A stretch of DNA of 32,623 nt, from positions 1 through 32,623 of the forward strand of contig JAQWNZ010000006.1 of assembly GCA_029246125.1 (NCBI GenBank), given 5' to 3'. A program made the translations under genes and the position numbers. Source of the DNA: Flavobacteriaceae bacterium (GTDB taxonomy: Bacteria > Bacteroidota > Bacteroidia > Flavobacteriales > Flavobacteriaceae). Numbering within the stretch: the first letter of the stretch is position 1; every line of letters begins with the position of its first letter. A model generated the notes under the pieces. The model saw only the letters and a list, made by a program, of their open reading frames with translations, did not search any database and was not told the DNA's origin. Below, piece by piece: positions 16,300 to 25,310 of this stretch.

Positions 16300-18486
16300 A
16301 TGGAAAAAGATGATATTAAAATAAAGCTAAAAGAATATTTTGGTTTTTCATCATTTAAAGGATTACAAGAGTCAGTTATATTAAATGTATTAGCACAAAA
16401 AGATAGTTTTGTAATTATGCCTACTGGTGGAGGCAAGTCACTATGCTATCAACTACCAGCTTTAATTCAAGATGGTACATCTATAGTTGTTTCACCACTC
16501 ATTGCATTAATGAAAGATCAGGTAGATACCATTAGAGGAATATCTTCAGAGGATGGAATTGCCCATGTGTTAAATTCCTCACTTAACAAAACTGAAGTTA
16601 GGCAAGTGAAGAGTGATATTCAGTCAGGTATAACTAAGCTACTTTATGTAGCGCCTGAATCACTTTCTAAACAGCAAAATATCGATTTTTTTAAATCCAT
16701 TAAAATCTCATTCCTTGCAATAGATGAGGCTCATTGTATTTCAGAATGGGGTCATGATTTTAGACCTGAATATAGGAATTTAAGAAATATACTTGAACAG
16801 TTTAATCAAAATATACCGGTAATAGCATTAACTGCCACTGCAACTCCTAAAGTACAGGAAGATATAATGAAAAACTTGCATATAAGCAATGCGAAAGTTT
16901 TCAAAGCTTCATTTAATCGTCCAAATCTATATTATGAAGTACGACCTAAAACAAATCAAGTAGATTCTGATATAATTCGTTTTGTAAAACAGAATCAATC
17001 CAAATCAGGAATTATTTACTGCCTTTCTAGAAAACGTGTTGAGGAATTAGCACAAGTTCTCCAAGTAAATAAGATAAATGCCTTACCCTATCATGCAGGA
17101 TTAGACTCCAAATCAAGAGCGAATCATCAAGACCGATTTTTCAAAGATGATTGCGAGATCATAGTTGCGACTATAGCATTTGGAATGGGTATTGATAAAC
17201 CAGATGTACGTTTTGTTATTCATCATGATATTCCAAAAAGTATTGAAAGTTATTATCAAGAAACCGGAAGGGCTGGAAGAGACGGTGGAGAAGGTCATTG
17301 TTTGGCGTTTTACGCCTATAAGGACATTGAAAAGCTTGAAAAATTCATGTCAGGAAAACCTATAGCAGAACAAGAGATTGGAATGTCTTTACTTTCAGAA
17401 ATGGTGGCATATGCTGAAACTTCAATTTCTAGGCGGAAATATATTCTTCATTATTTTGGTGAAGATTTTGATAATAAAACTGGTGAGGGGGGGGATATGG
17501 ATGATAATATGCGTCATCCTAAAAAACAGATTGAGGCTCAAAATGAGCTAGTAATTCTTCTTAACACAGTTTTATATACGAAAGAGAAATTCAAAACGAA
17601 TGAAATTATTAAAACACTATTAGGAAAAACAAATGCAATAATTAGCTCTCACAAAATTAATGAGTTGACAATATTTGGTGAAGGAAATTATAAGGATAAA
17701 TTTTATTGGATGGCATTAATTCGTCAAAGTCTTGTTGCTGGATATTTTGTAAAAGAAATCGAAACTTATGGTGTTATTCGATTGACAGAAAAAGCAAAAA
17801 AATTTCTAAAAAAATCAGAGAGCTTTAAAATGACAGAAGATCATAAGTATGATGAATTTGAATTTCCTGTGATTGGTCAAATAATGTCAAGAGGATTTGA
17901 TAATGTCTTAATGAAACTCTTAATAGGACTCAGGAAAGAGGTTGCTACATCTGCAGAAATTCCTCCATATGCTGTTTTTCAAGAATATTCCCTAGAGGAT
18001 ATGTGTTTGAAATATCCAATTAATAAAGAAGAATTGGTTAATATTAATGGAGTAGGAGAGGGAAAGGCTAAACGTTATGGGGAAAAATTTCTTGAACTAA
18101 TTCAAAAATATATAGAGGAAAATCAAATTACTAGATCAGATGATTTGGTTGTTAAGAGTACCGGAATAAATTCATCACTTAAGCTTTACCTTATTCAAAG
18201 CATCGATAGGAAGTTATCATTTGAAGACATAGCAGCAGCTAAGGGAATGGATATAGAAAAGTTAATCTCCGAAATTGAAACCATAGTTTTTTCAGGAACA
18301 AAACTCGATATCAACTATTATTTAGAAGATTTGTTTGACGATGACCAATTAGAAGAGCTTTACAATTATTATATAGAATCCGAATCGGACTGCATAGATA
18401 AGGCCTTAGATGAGTTTGAAGGAGACTACGAAGAGGAAGAGCTTCGATTATATAGGATTAAGTTTATGAGTGAAATTGCGAATTAA
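16300..18486 (+). CDS. recQ: ATP-dependent DNA helicase RecQ, zinc-site-less form
   Basis: 3'-5' superfamily 2 helicase acting in recombination and fork repair. Seen: motif 0 (FGFSSFKGLQE), Walker A PTGGGKSLCYQLPAL, DEAH box FLAIDEAHCISEWGHDFRPEY, motif III TATATPKVQ, and motifs V-VI (IATIAFGMGIDKPDVRFV, YYQETGRAGRDG). The RQC region keeps RRKYILHYFGEDF, but the cysteines that bind zinc in E. coli RecQ are absent (GEGGDMDDNMRHPKK stands there). Winged-helix and HRDC-like segments follow (VNINGVGEGKAKRYG), then an extra helical C-terminus of about 120 residues with an acidic tail (DEFEGDYEEEELRL). Length is 728 residues against about 610 in E. coli. It is a lone gene behind its own start region. 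Confidence 0.96.
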   Translation: MEKDDIKIKLKEYFGFSSFKGLQESVILNVLAQKDSFVIMPTGGGKSLCYQLPALIQDGTSIVVSPLIALMKDQVDTIRGISSEDGIAHVLNSSLNKTEVRQVKSDIQSGITKLLYVAPESLSKQQNIDFFKSIKISFLAIDEAHCISEWGHDFRPEYRNLRNILEQFNQNIPVIALTATATPKVQEDIMKNLHISNAKVFKASFNRPNLYYEVRPKTNQVDSDIIRFVKQNQSKSGIIYCLSRKRVEELAQVLQVNKINALPYHAGLDSKSRANHQDRFFKDDCEIIVATIAFGMGIDKPDVRFVIHHDIPKSIESYYQETGRAGRDGGEGHCLAFYAYKDIEKLEKFMSGKPIAEQEIGMSLLSEMVAYAETSISRRKYILHYFGEDFDNKTGEGGDMDDNMRHPKKQIEAQNELVILLNTVLYTKEKFKTNEIIKTLLGKTNAIISSHKINELTIFGEGNYKDKFYWMALIRQSLVAGYFVKEIETYGVIRLTEKAKKFLKKSESFKMTEDHKYDEFEFPVIGQIMSRGFDNVLMKLLIGLRKEVATSAEIPPYAVFQEYSLEDMCLKYPINKEELVNINGVGEGKAKRYGEKFLELIQKYIEENQITRSDDLVVKSTGINSSLKLYLIQSIDRKLSFEDIAAAKGMDIEKLISEIETIVFSGTKLDINYYLEDLFDDDQLEELYNYYIESESDCIDKALDEFEGDYEEEELRLYRIKFMSEIAN

Positions 18487-18491
18487 ACTTT

Positions 18492-18518
18492 TTGAACTAA
18501 ATCGGATTATTATCTTTG
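18492..18518 (+). promoter_or_regulatory. Promoter of the dual PPIase gene (TTG-N16-TATCTTTG)
   Basis: TTG (18492-18494) and TATCTTTG (18511-18518), with a 16-bp spacer that is a little short, fit the Bacteroidota promoter consensus. Transcription would start near 18524, so the TTG at 18516 used as start by the ORF track lies inside the promoter. This supports the ATG at 18537 as the true start, leaving a leader of only about 13 nt. Confidence 0.7.
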
Positions 18519-18536
18519 CAACCTAAATTTATTTTT

Positions 18537-19463
18537 ATGAAAGGCATATTCGCAAAGTTTCAGACATCAAAAGGCACTATACTTTTAGAACTTACCTATA
18601 AGCAAACTCCAGGCACAGTTGGAAACTTTGTGGCACTAGCCGAGGGAAATAAAAAAAATGATTCAAAAAAAGATGGAGAGCCTTATTACAATGGTTTATC
18701 TTTTCACCGTGTAATTTCTGACTTTATGATCCAAGGGGGGTGTCCGCTTGGAACTGGTTCAGGTAGTCCAGGATATAAATTTGACGATGAATTTCACCCT
18801 GATTTAATGCATGATAAGGCAGGAACACTTTCAATGGCTAATGCGGGACCTGCAACAAACGGGAGTCAGTTTTTTATTACTCACTGCCCTACAGATTGGT
18901 TAAACGGTAAACATACTGTTTTTGGTTATGTAGTTGAAGGTCAAGATGTTGTGAATAAAGTTTCTCAAGGAGATATAATAAATTCTTTGACCATAGAACG
19001 TTATGGAAATGAAGCAAAAAAATGGGATGCTTTAAAAGCATTTGAAGACTTTAACTCAAGTGGTGAGGAGAGAAAAAAAGCAACTGAAGAGGCAGCAAAG
19101 AAGGTACTTGCTTCACATACAGAAGGAATGCAAAAAACTGCAAGTGGATTATATTATAGAATTAATAAAGAAGGATCTGGTGCAAAACCTGAAAAAGGAT
19201 CAAAAGTTTCTGTACACTATAAGGGAACTTTATTAGATGGAACTGTATTTGATTCTTCATACCAAAGAAAACAGCCTATAGAATTTACAGTTGGAATTGG
19301 TCAGGTTATTGCTGGCTGGGATGAGGGAATACTTCTTTTAAATAAAGGTGCAGCTGCACGTCTTTTAGTCCCAAGTCATTTGGGCTATGGAGCAAGAGGA
19401 GCAGGTGGAGTAATTCCGCCTGACACAACTCTAATTTTTGATGTAGAACTTGTAGATTTTTAA
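18537..19463 (+). CDS. Dual-domain peptidyl-prolyl isomerase: cyclophilin fused to FKBP
   Basis: Protein-folding catalyst with two unrelated prolyl isomerase domains in 308 residues. Residues about 1-155 are a cyclophilin with intact catalytic motifs (FHRVISDFMIQGG, NGSQFFIT, the Trp of TDWLNGKHTVFG). A charged, probably helical linker of about 45 residues follows (GEERKKATEEAAKKVL). The last about 105 residues are an FKBP domain (VSVHYKGTLLDGTVFDSS, IPPDTTLIFDVELVDF). Such cyclophilin-FKBP proteins are known as dual-family immunophilins, including in flavobacteria. There is no signal peptide, so it should be cytoplasmic. The start was set at the ATG 21 bp inside the track ORF because of the promoter. 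Its stop overlaps the stop of the convergent thioredoxin-fold gene by 4 bp. Confidence 0.95.
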   Translation: MKGIFAKFQTSKGTILLELTYKQTPGTVGNFVALAEGNKKNDSKKDGEPYYNGLSFHRVISDFMIQGGCPLGTGSGSPGYKFDDEFHPDLMHDKAGTLSMANAGPATNGSQFFITHCPTDWLNGKHTVFGYVVEGQDVVNKVSQGDIINSLTIERYGNEAKKWDALKAFEDFNSSGEERKKATEEAAKKVLASHTEGMQKTASGLYYRINKEGSGAKPEKGSKVSVHYKGTLLDGTVFDSSYQRKQPIEFTVGIGQVIAGWDEGILLLNKGAAARLLVPSHLGYGARGAGGVIPPDTTLIFDVELVDF

Positions 19464-20041
19464 GACAATTCTTCAGGACTATTTCCTTCATTCCACTTAA
19501 TATTACATCCCAGGCTTGGATTCTGCATACCATTAGTATGCTCTCCTTTAAGCATTGAATTAAAAGCAGCATGTAAGTCTTTTCCTGTAATTGGATTTTT
19601 ATTGCCTGGTCTTGAGTCATCATATCTTCCTCGATAATACAAACTTAAATCAATGTCAAACAAATAAAAATCAGGTGTACAGGCTGCTTTATATGCATGG
19701 GCGATCTCCTGAGTTTTATCAAATAAATACGGGAAAGTAAATTTTTTTTCTAATGCTAGTGTATACATTTTCTCGGGTCCATCTTGTGGATGGCTTATCG
19801 TGCTGTTGCTTGAAATTGCAATAGTATTTACACCTTTTTTAGAAAATTCTTCTGAAGTTTCAATAAGAGCATCTAATAAATGAATAACATAAGGACAGTG
19901 ATTACACATAAAAACAACTAGAGTACCCGATTTACCTTTGAGTTGATTCAAATTTTCAACTTTTCCTGAAACTACATTAGTTAATGAAAAATCAGGAGCC
20001 TTTGTTTGTAAAGGAAGCATGTAAGATTCTGTAATAGCCAT
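19460..20041 (-). CDS. Thioredoxin-fold (AhpC/TSA-Redoxin type) protein
   Basis: Thioredoxin-like protein of 193 residues. APDFSLTNVVSGKVENLNQLKG is the usual entry to the Redoxin/AhpC-TSA fold, VVFMCNHCPYV carries a CxxC active site (CNHC), and AAACTPDFYLFD holds the cis-proline loop with a third Cys. The CNHCPYV form is known in a group annotated only as thioredoxin family protein; its redox partner is unclear. No signal peptide is apparent, so it is probably cytoplasmic. The 3' end overlaps the PPIase stop codon (tail to tail). It is divergent from the csaA-like gene. Disulfide reductase or peroxidase activity are both possible. Confidence 0.88.
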   Translation of the reverse strand: MAITESYMLPLQTKAPDFSLTNVVSGKVENLNQLKGKSGTLVVFMCNHCPYVIHLLDALIETSEEFSKKGVNTIAISSNSTISHPQDGPEKMYTLALEKKFTFPYLFDKTQEIAHAYKAACTPDFYLFDIDLSLYYRGRYDDSRPGNKNPITGKDLHAAFNSMLKGEHTNGMQNPSLGCNIKWNEGNSPEELS

Positions 20042-20105
20042 TTGAATTCAATTTAATTACTGAATTTAAAAGTAGTATTTTTATGCCAATCAAAAAATAT
20101 CATCC

Positions 20106-20432
20106 ATGATTGATTTTACAACTTTTGAGAGACTTGATATCCGAGTTGGAACGGTGTTGGAAGTCAATGATTTTCCTGAGGCCATAAAACCTGCATATCA
20201 ACTCCTAATTGATTTTGGTCCACTTGGTACTTTAAACTCTTCCGCTCAAATTACTAAACGATATAATAAAAAGGATCTGGTAGGAAAACAATTGGTTGCA
20301 GTTGTGAATCTGGGAACTAAAAAAATCGCTCATTTTGAAAGTCAATGTTTAATTTTAGGTGCTAAAGATGAAGACGACATAATAATTTTATGTCCCGAAA
20401 CCGAATTACCAAATGGCCAACAAATTTTATAA
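20106..20432 (+). CDS. csaA: CsaA-like tRNA-binding-domain protein
   Basis: A 108-residue protein consisting of a single EMAP/tRNA-binding OB-fold domain. DIRVGTVLEVNDFPEAIKPAY, SSAQITKRY, LVGKQLVAVVNLG, and the end (CLILGA...PETELPNGQQIL) follow the CsaA pattern closely. CsaA has been proposed as an export-related chaperone in Bacillus and related domains bind tRNA; the role here is not established. It is soluble and without a signal peptide. The stop is one base from the stop of the convergent M14 peptidase gene, with no terminator between them. Confidence 0.88.
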   Translation: MIDFTTFERLDIRVGTVLEVNDFPEAIKPAYQLLIDFGPLGTLNSSAQITKRYNKKDLVGKQLVAVVNLGTKKIAHFESQCLILGAKDEDDIIILCPETELPNGQQIL

Positions 20433-20433
20433 A

Positions 20434-22947
20434 TCACATCTTATCAGAAAGGAAAAGGGCATTGGTGAGAATTCTATTAGTTCCATACCAGAATGCCCTA
20501 AAATTTGTATTATCTATTAAAACAATTACTCTACCGCGATTCATTTTTTGAGTTTGAAAAGGAACAGTATTTTTTAATAATTCTAAATTTTCTTCTGTCA
20601 CATAACCACTTATAAGTGGATTAGCTGTATATTTTATTGGATTATTATAGCTCTGCTTATGTGGTTCAATGTAGATATTAGTATTTCTAAAAACAGCTAA
20701 ATTTTCATTTTGAAACCCAAAATTTATTGGATGAGTTCTGTCTAATATTGTATTAAATATAGCCCCACTGGTTAATTGTGCCCCTGTAAATTTGTCTTTA
20801 TTCTCAAAATTGACCTCTTTTGCAATCAACTCTTTATTTAAAAATTTCAAGTCTATAAATTTATTTTTATTTAGCCATTTAGAAGTGTATCGATATCCGA
20901 TTAGCGTACCGCCCTCACTTACAAACTTTTTTAATTTATCTGCTTGAGAATCTAGTGCAGTTCCACTAAAGCTTGGAATGATTAAATGAGTATAACGATT
21001 TAAGTTTACTTGAGTTAGTTCTCTGATGTCAATTTTAGAAATTGAAATATCATGACGAGTATCCAATAAATGCCAAATTTCGCCCGCATCATAACTGCGA
21101 ATACCCTCTCCAACGAGTATTGCGATTTCTGGTTTTTTAACCGTACTAAAATCAAGTGAGCCTAAATCTATTCCCTTCGTGAAGCCTGTTTCAGAGCTAT
21201 GAATTTTTAGATGGCTAAAACCTGCACCATTTTTGAGTATGGTGTATAACTCTTCTTCTGTCACATTTTGGTTCTTTACAGGTATCATGTAAGTCCCATA
21301 GTCATATTTTTTTCCGTTCAGAATAAATGGAGTAAGCCCAACCTTAACACGAATGTTTTGTTTGAGTAAATAGTTTAATAATTTAGGAGTATAGTAATTA
21401 TGAGCTTCAAATAGGTATGCATAGCTTGCTTTTGAAATAACTTTCCCCTTATCAGGTTTAATATCAGTGATCTCATTACCAATCAGAGAAGTATCGGTTT
21501 CTATACTGTAATTGAGGTTAAAGGCATAAGGGAATGCCCAAGCTGAAACATCATAGAAAATGCTGTCTTTGAATTTTGTTTGCTTATTAAACATTGCTTG
21601 AATAAGTTGATGCTTTTTTTGTTCTAATGGAATGACATAGCTGTTTTTTGGAGTATAATTTTTTCCATCGCGAGAGAAGTTTCTATTCAATTTATGAAAC
21701 TTAATTTTATGTCGCTTTAGGATCATGGCAAACTGATAACTTTTTACAGGATCTTTTCCACTACTAAAAACAATAGCTTTTTGTTTGCTTTTGAAGGATA
21801 TGTCTCTAATATCTGAATAGAATTCTTTAAAATAATTTAAAATTTCTATTCGCATAGAAGTTGCTGCTTTTAGAGTAGTAAATGCTGCTGTTAATTGGTT
21901 ACGAATTGTAAAAGGAAATGTTAATAATCCATTTTCACTTTCTTGAACATGACCTCTTGAACTCGCTTGCTCAAATAAAATACCTATACCTCCATTAACA
22001 TCAGGATATGCAGATCCTTTTCCTAAATAAAAATCATCAAAATTTTCTTCAGAATAGTATAATGAACCTAATTTATCAAATCCTTTTATATGATAAGAAG
22101 CAATTTTTGACGTTATTTCTTGATTCTTATGTGGAATTAAAGGGTTTACTCTAGATGACACACCTGGTTGAAAAAAGAAAGAAGAATTTGTACCCATTTC
22201 GTGATGATCAGTTAAGATATTAGGCAACCAATCACTGAATGTTTTGATCCTAGCTTTAGATTCTGGAAGTTGAATTGGAAGCCAATCTCTATTTAGATCA
22301 AACCAATAATGATTTGTCCTTCCACCTGGCCAAACTTCATTATATTCTCTATCATTTGAATCTGAAGTAAAGTTTTGATTTTTATTTGAATTCACCCAAT
22401 TAGAAAAGCGTTGCAAGCCATCAGGATTAAAGCTTGGATCAAATAAAATAACAAGTTCCTCTAGCATTTTTAAAGTTTCTGGGTCTTGACTTGCGGCGAG
22501 ATGGTAGGCCATTAAAAGTGAAGCGTTGGAACCACTGGGTTCATTTCCATGAATTGAAAATCCTTGGTAAACCACTAACGGCTGCTCTTCAATTTTAATT
22601 TTTTCAGCGCCAACTTCAGTCAATGCCATGTGAGTTTTTTGAATCTCGTTTATTCGTTTATGATTTAAGGGACTGGTTATTGTTAAAAGTAATATAGGGC
22701 GACCTTCAAAAGTATACCCTCTATTCTCGAGTTGAATACGATCTGAACTTTCAGCTAGTCGGTGCATATAACTTACCAATTTATCATGTGAAACATGCCA
22801 AGTTCCTATTTCATAACCCAAGAGGCTTTTAGGTTGAGGAATATTATCATCGTAAGGGTGATTGGGATCTAAGTAATAGTCTAATGAAATTTGACTAAAA
22901 AGAGAATTGCAGAGAAGTAATCCGAAAAGGGCGAATAAATTTTTCAT
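20434..22947 (-). CDS. Secreted M14-family zinc carboxypeptidase-like protein
   Basis: Exported peptidase of 837 residues. A signal peptide is clear (MKNLFALFGLLLCNSLFSQ). The M14 zinc site is visible: HxxE in FSIHGNEPSGSNASLL, the third ligand in TDHHEMGTN, and the catalytic Glu in ILFEQASSRG. The M14 domain takes roughly residues 55-370. The rest contains a glutamine-amidotransferase-like region with a flavodoxin-type ILVGEGIRSYDAGEIWHLLD segment and LIIPSF, as in other long Bacteroidota M14 proteins. No type IX sorting domain is seen at the C-terminus, so a periplasmic or outer-membrane location is more likely than release. It probably trims peptides for nutrition or wall turnover. Confidence 0.9.
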   Translation of the reverse strand: MKNLFALFGLLLCNSLFSQISLDYYLDPNHPYDDNIPQPKSLLGYEIGTWHVSHDKLVSYMHRLAESSDRIQLENRGYTFEGRPILLLTITSPLNHKRINEIQKTHMALTEVGAEKIKIEEQPLVVYQGFSIHGNEPSGSNASLLMAYHLAASQDPETLKMLEELVILFDPSFNPDGLQRFSNWVNSNKNQNFTSDSNDREYNEVWPGGRTNHYWFDLNRDWLPIQLPESKARIKTFSDWLPNILTDHHEMGTNSSFFFQPGVSSRVNPLIPHKNQEITSKIASYHIKGFDKLGSLYYSEENFDDFYLGKGSAYPDVNGGIGILFEQASSRGHVQESENGLLTFPFTIRNQLTAAFTTLKAATSMRIEILNYFKEFYSDIRDISFKSKQKAIVFSSGKDPVKSYQFAMILKRHKIKFHKLNRNFSRDGKNYTPKNSYVIPLEQKKHQLIQAMFNKQTKFKDSIFYDVSAWAFPYAFNLNYSIETDTSLIGNEITDIKPDKGKVISKASYAYLFEAHNYYTPKLLNYLLKQNIRVKVGLTPFILNGKKYDYGTYMIPVKNQNVTEEELYTILKNGAGFSHLKIHSSETGFTKGIDLGSLDFSTVKKPEIAILVGEGIRSYDAGEIWHLLDTRHDISISKIDIRELTQVNLNRYTHLIIPSFSGTALDSQADKLKKFVSEGGTLIGYRYTSKWLNKNKFIDLKFLNKELIAKEVNFENKDKFTGAQLTSGAIFNTILDRTHPINFGFQNENLAVFRNTNIYIEPHKQSYNNPIKYTANPLISGYVTEENLELLKNTVPFQTQKMNRGRVIVLIDNTNFRAFWYGTNRILTNALFLSDKM

Positions 22948-23020
22948 GAAAAAGTAATTTTAGACAATTAAAGGATTAAAATATTATCAACATAAAAAAT
23001 TAAATTGACTATTTTTTGAT

Positions 23021-23049
23021 AAAAAATTAGATTAAATATTAAATCTAAT
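23021..23049 (-). terminator. Rho-independent terminator of the PUR-alpha-like gene
   Basis: On the minus strand ATTAGATT-(8 nt)-AATCTAAT is followed by six T. The first arm includes the stop codon of the DUF3276 gene, so the hairpin begins inside the coding sequence. Confidence 0.7.
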
Positions 23050-23371
23050 GAGATTCAGAGTTAATGTTTTTTGGAGAGTAGTTTTTTTGATGGCGCTCAC
23101 TAATAACCTCATGTCCTCTATTTTGAAAGATAAAAGAAATAGAATCTTGAAGAAAATTAGTAAAGTTTTCAAAATCTTCTTTATAGAGGTAAATCTTATG
23201 TTTTTTGTAATAATATGAACCATCTTCATTGGTGAATTTTTTACTCTCAGTAATGGTTAAATAATAATCACTGGCTTTTGTCTCTCTTACATCAAAAAAG
23301 TAAGTGCGCCTTCCTGCTCTAAGAATTTTAGAGTAAATTTCTTCAATATTATCTTCTTCGAAGTCTCTCAT
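23045..23371 (-). CDS. DUF3276 (PUR-alpha-like) nucleic-acid-binding protein
   Basis: Small protein of 108 residues matching DUF3276, a Bacteroidota family with the PUR fold (single-stranded DNA/RNA binding, related to the spirochaete PUR protein). Typical sequence: IEEIYSKILRAGRRTYFFDVRETKASDYYLTITESKK, then KIYLYKEDFENF. The track ORF starts 18 codons earlier with a basic, Asn/Lys-rich stretch not seen in the family, so I use the ATG at 23371 (MRDFEEDNIEEIY). The gene lies 60 bp downstream of the ABC transporter on the same strand and ends in a terminator. A regulatory or nucleoid role is possible; the target is unknown. Confidence 0.88.
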   Translation of the reverse strand: MRDFEEDNIEEIYSKILRAGRRTYFFDVRETKASDYYLTITESKKFTNEDGSYYYKKHKIYLYKEDFENFTNFLQDSISFIFQNRGHEVISERHQKNYSPKNINSESH

Positions 23372-23431
23372 TTTGTTCAAATTATTCTTTAATTTAAAGG
23401 CAATTTTATTAAAAAAACTAAACAATACAAA

Positions 23432-25186
23432 TTATTTAGTGCTGTTGGCCTGCTGAATTTCATATAATTCTTTATAATAACCCATAACATCAATCAAATC
23501 AGTATGTTGACCTTGTTGAACTATTTTGCCATTTTCGAAAACAATGATTTGATCTGCATGTTTTAATGATGAAATACGATGACTTACTATAAGAGTTGTT
23601 TTGTTTTTTGTAATTGTTTTGAGGTGTTTTAAGATTTCTTCTTCAGTGTCTGTGTCAACTGATGAAAGACAATCATCAAGTAGTAAAATCTGCGGATCTT
23701 TTATTAAAGCACGGGCTATAGAGATTCGTTGAATTTGTCCTCCAGACAGGGTAATACCACGTTCTCCTAATAATGTTTTATAACCTTCCTTAAATTTGAC
23801 AATATTGTTATCTACAACAGCTTTTTTTGCATAATCTTGAATGACTTCAAACGAAGCTTTTGGATTACCAAATCTTATGTTATTTTCAATACTCTCAGAA
23901 AATAAAAATCCATTTTGGGGTACATAACCAATAGAGTTTCTTAGTTTATTAATCTTGAATTCTTTCAAGTTATGACCATCTAGATAAACACCGCCCTTAG
24001 TTGGATCATAAATCCTTAAAATAATATCTAATAGAGTTGATTTTCCGGATCCAATATTTCCTATAATTCCAAGCGTGCTACCTGATGGAATAATTAAATT
24101 TAAATTATATAGAGCTTTAATTCCTGTTTCAGGATAAGTTAAACTAACATTTTTAAACTCTATATCACCAATAATTTCACCAACAACCCCCTTTCCTGAC
24201 TGAATTTCAGGTTGTTGTTCAACAAAAGCATTAATTCTTTTTTGTGAAGCTTCGGCTTGTTGCACTATGGATGTAATCCATCCCACAACAGCTACAGGCC
24301 AAGTAAGCATATTAACGTAGATGATAAATTCTGCTAAAACTCCAATTTCAATAGATTCATTGATGTATTGATTACCACCAACAAAAATTACAATCAAATT
24401 ACTACAACCTATTAATAAAATCATCAAAGGGAAGAACCAAGCTTGAACTTTGACCAAATCCATGTTTTTAATATAACTTTCTGAAGCAAGTAATTTAAAA
24501 TCGGCAGAAAATCGACTTTGAAGGTTGTAAGACTTAATTACAGCAATTCCGCTAAAGCTTTCTTGTGCAAAAGATGACATTTTAGAAAGCATTTCTTGAA
24601 CAAGAGTGCTTTTTTGGTTAATTATTCTACTTAGTTTGTAAATAGTAATAGATAATAAGGGAAGAGGTAATAAAGTATAAAGAGTTAATTCTGGGGCAAT
24701 AGTGATCATATATGAAATCACAATGACAAAAAGAGAAATAGTATTAATACTGTACATAAAAGCTGGCCCTACGTACATCCTGACTTTTCCTACATCTTCA
24801 CTAATTCGATTCATTAGATCACCAGTGCGATTGTTTTTGTAAAATCGTTGAGTCAAACTTTGATATTGCCAAAAGATCTCATTTTTTAAATCATATTCAA
24901 TGTAGCGTGATACATTGATGATTGTTTGTCGCATTAGAAAAGTTAAAAATCCAGATACCAGAGTAGTACATATTATTACTAAAATATTAATTAAAAGGAT
25001 TTCTTTAATAATTGTTAAATCAGAGCTTTCTGATTCCAAAAAATTTTCTACTGCAGTGAGTGAATTACCGATCAACCGAGGAGCAACTAACGAAAATATC
25101 CTAGCTACTACCGTGATTAAAAATCCTAATAGTAGTTTCGTCCTGTATTTAAAAAAATATTTATTAAGATATTGAAGCTCTTTCAT
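23432..25186 (-). CDS. ABC exporter half-transporter (MsbA/MdlA-like), non-canonical ATP site
   Basis: Fused membrane-plus-ATPase protein of 584 residues: an exporter-type transmembrane domain with about six helices (residues 1-310) and a nucleotide-binding domain. Walker A is GNIGSGKSTLLDIILR, the Q-loop YVPQNGFLFSESIENNI, the signature LSGGQIQRISIARAL and the switch His in VSHRISSLKH. The Walker B segment ends LLLDDCLSSVDT, so the catalytic Glu is Asp. This is the pattern of the weak ATP site in heterodimeric exporters such as TM287, BmrC or MdlA. A partner with the strong site would be expected but is not in the window. The substrate (drug or lipid) is unknown. It is divergent from nusB. 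Confidence 0.92.
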   Translation of the reverse strand: MKELQYLNKYFFKYRTKLLLGFLITVVARIFSLVAPRLIGNSLTAVENFLESESSDLTIIKEILLINILVIICTTLVSGFLTFLMRQTIINVSRYIEYDLKNEIFWQYQSLTQRFYKNNRTGDLMNRISEDVGKVRMYVGPAFMYSINTISLFVIVISYMITIAPELTLYTLLPLPLLSITIYKLSRIINQKSTLVQEMLSKMSSFAQESFSGIAVIKSYNLQSRFSADFKLLASESYIKNMDLVKVQAWFFPLMILLIGCSNLIVIFVGGNQYINESIEIGVLAEFIIYVNMLTWPVAVVGWITSIVQQAEASQKRINAFVEQQPEIQSGKGVVGEIIGDIEFKNVSLTYPETGIKALYNLNLIIPSGSTLGIIGNIGSGKSTLLDIILRIYDPTKGGVYLDGHNLKEFKINKLRNSIGYVPQNGFLFSESIENNIRFGNPKASFEVIQDYAKKAVVDNNIVKFKEGYKTLLGERGITLSGGQIQRISIARALIKDPQILLLDDCLSSVDTDTEEEILKHLKTITKNKTTLIVSHRISSLKHADQIIVFENGKIVQQGQHTDLIDVMGYYKELYEIQQANSTK

Positions 25187-25310
25187 AATTGTAAAGTAAC
25201 AAATGTAATCAAATGAAAAGGCTTAGTAAAAATGCTAATCGAAACTTTTTTAATAGTTATAGTTGTAATCAATTTATTAAATTATTTTTACTCCGTCAAA
25301 GTTCATAAAC

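Noticed and set aside
18516-18536. TTG start for the dual PPIase given by the ORF track
   Set aside because: The TTG lies in the -7 promoter element; the ATG at 18537 gives the normal cyclophilin N-terminus.
19306-19623. Minus-strand 105-aa ORF across the PPIase/thioredoxin-fold junction
   Set aside because: It overlaps two well-supported genes in other frames and its Leu/Gln-rich translation matches nothing I know.
23032-23229. 65-aa minus-strand ORF overlapping the PUR-alpha-like gene
   Set aside because: Shadow frame of the DUF3276 gene and its terminator.
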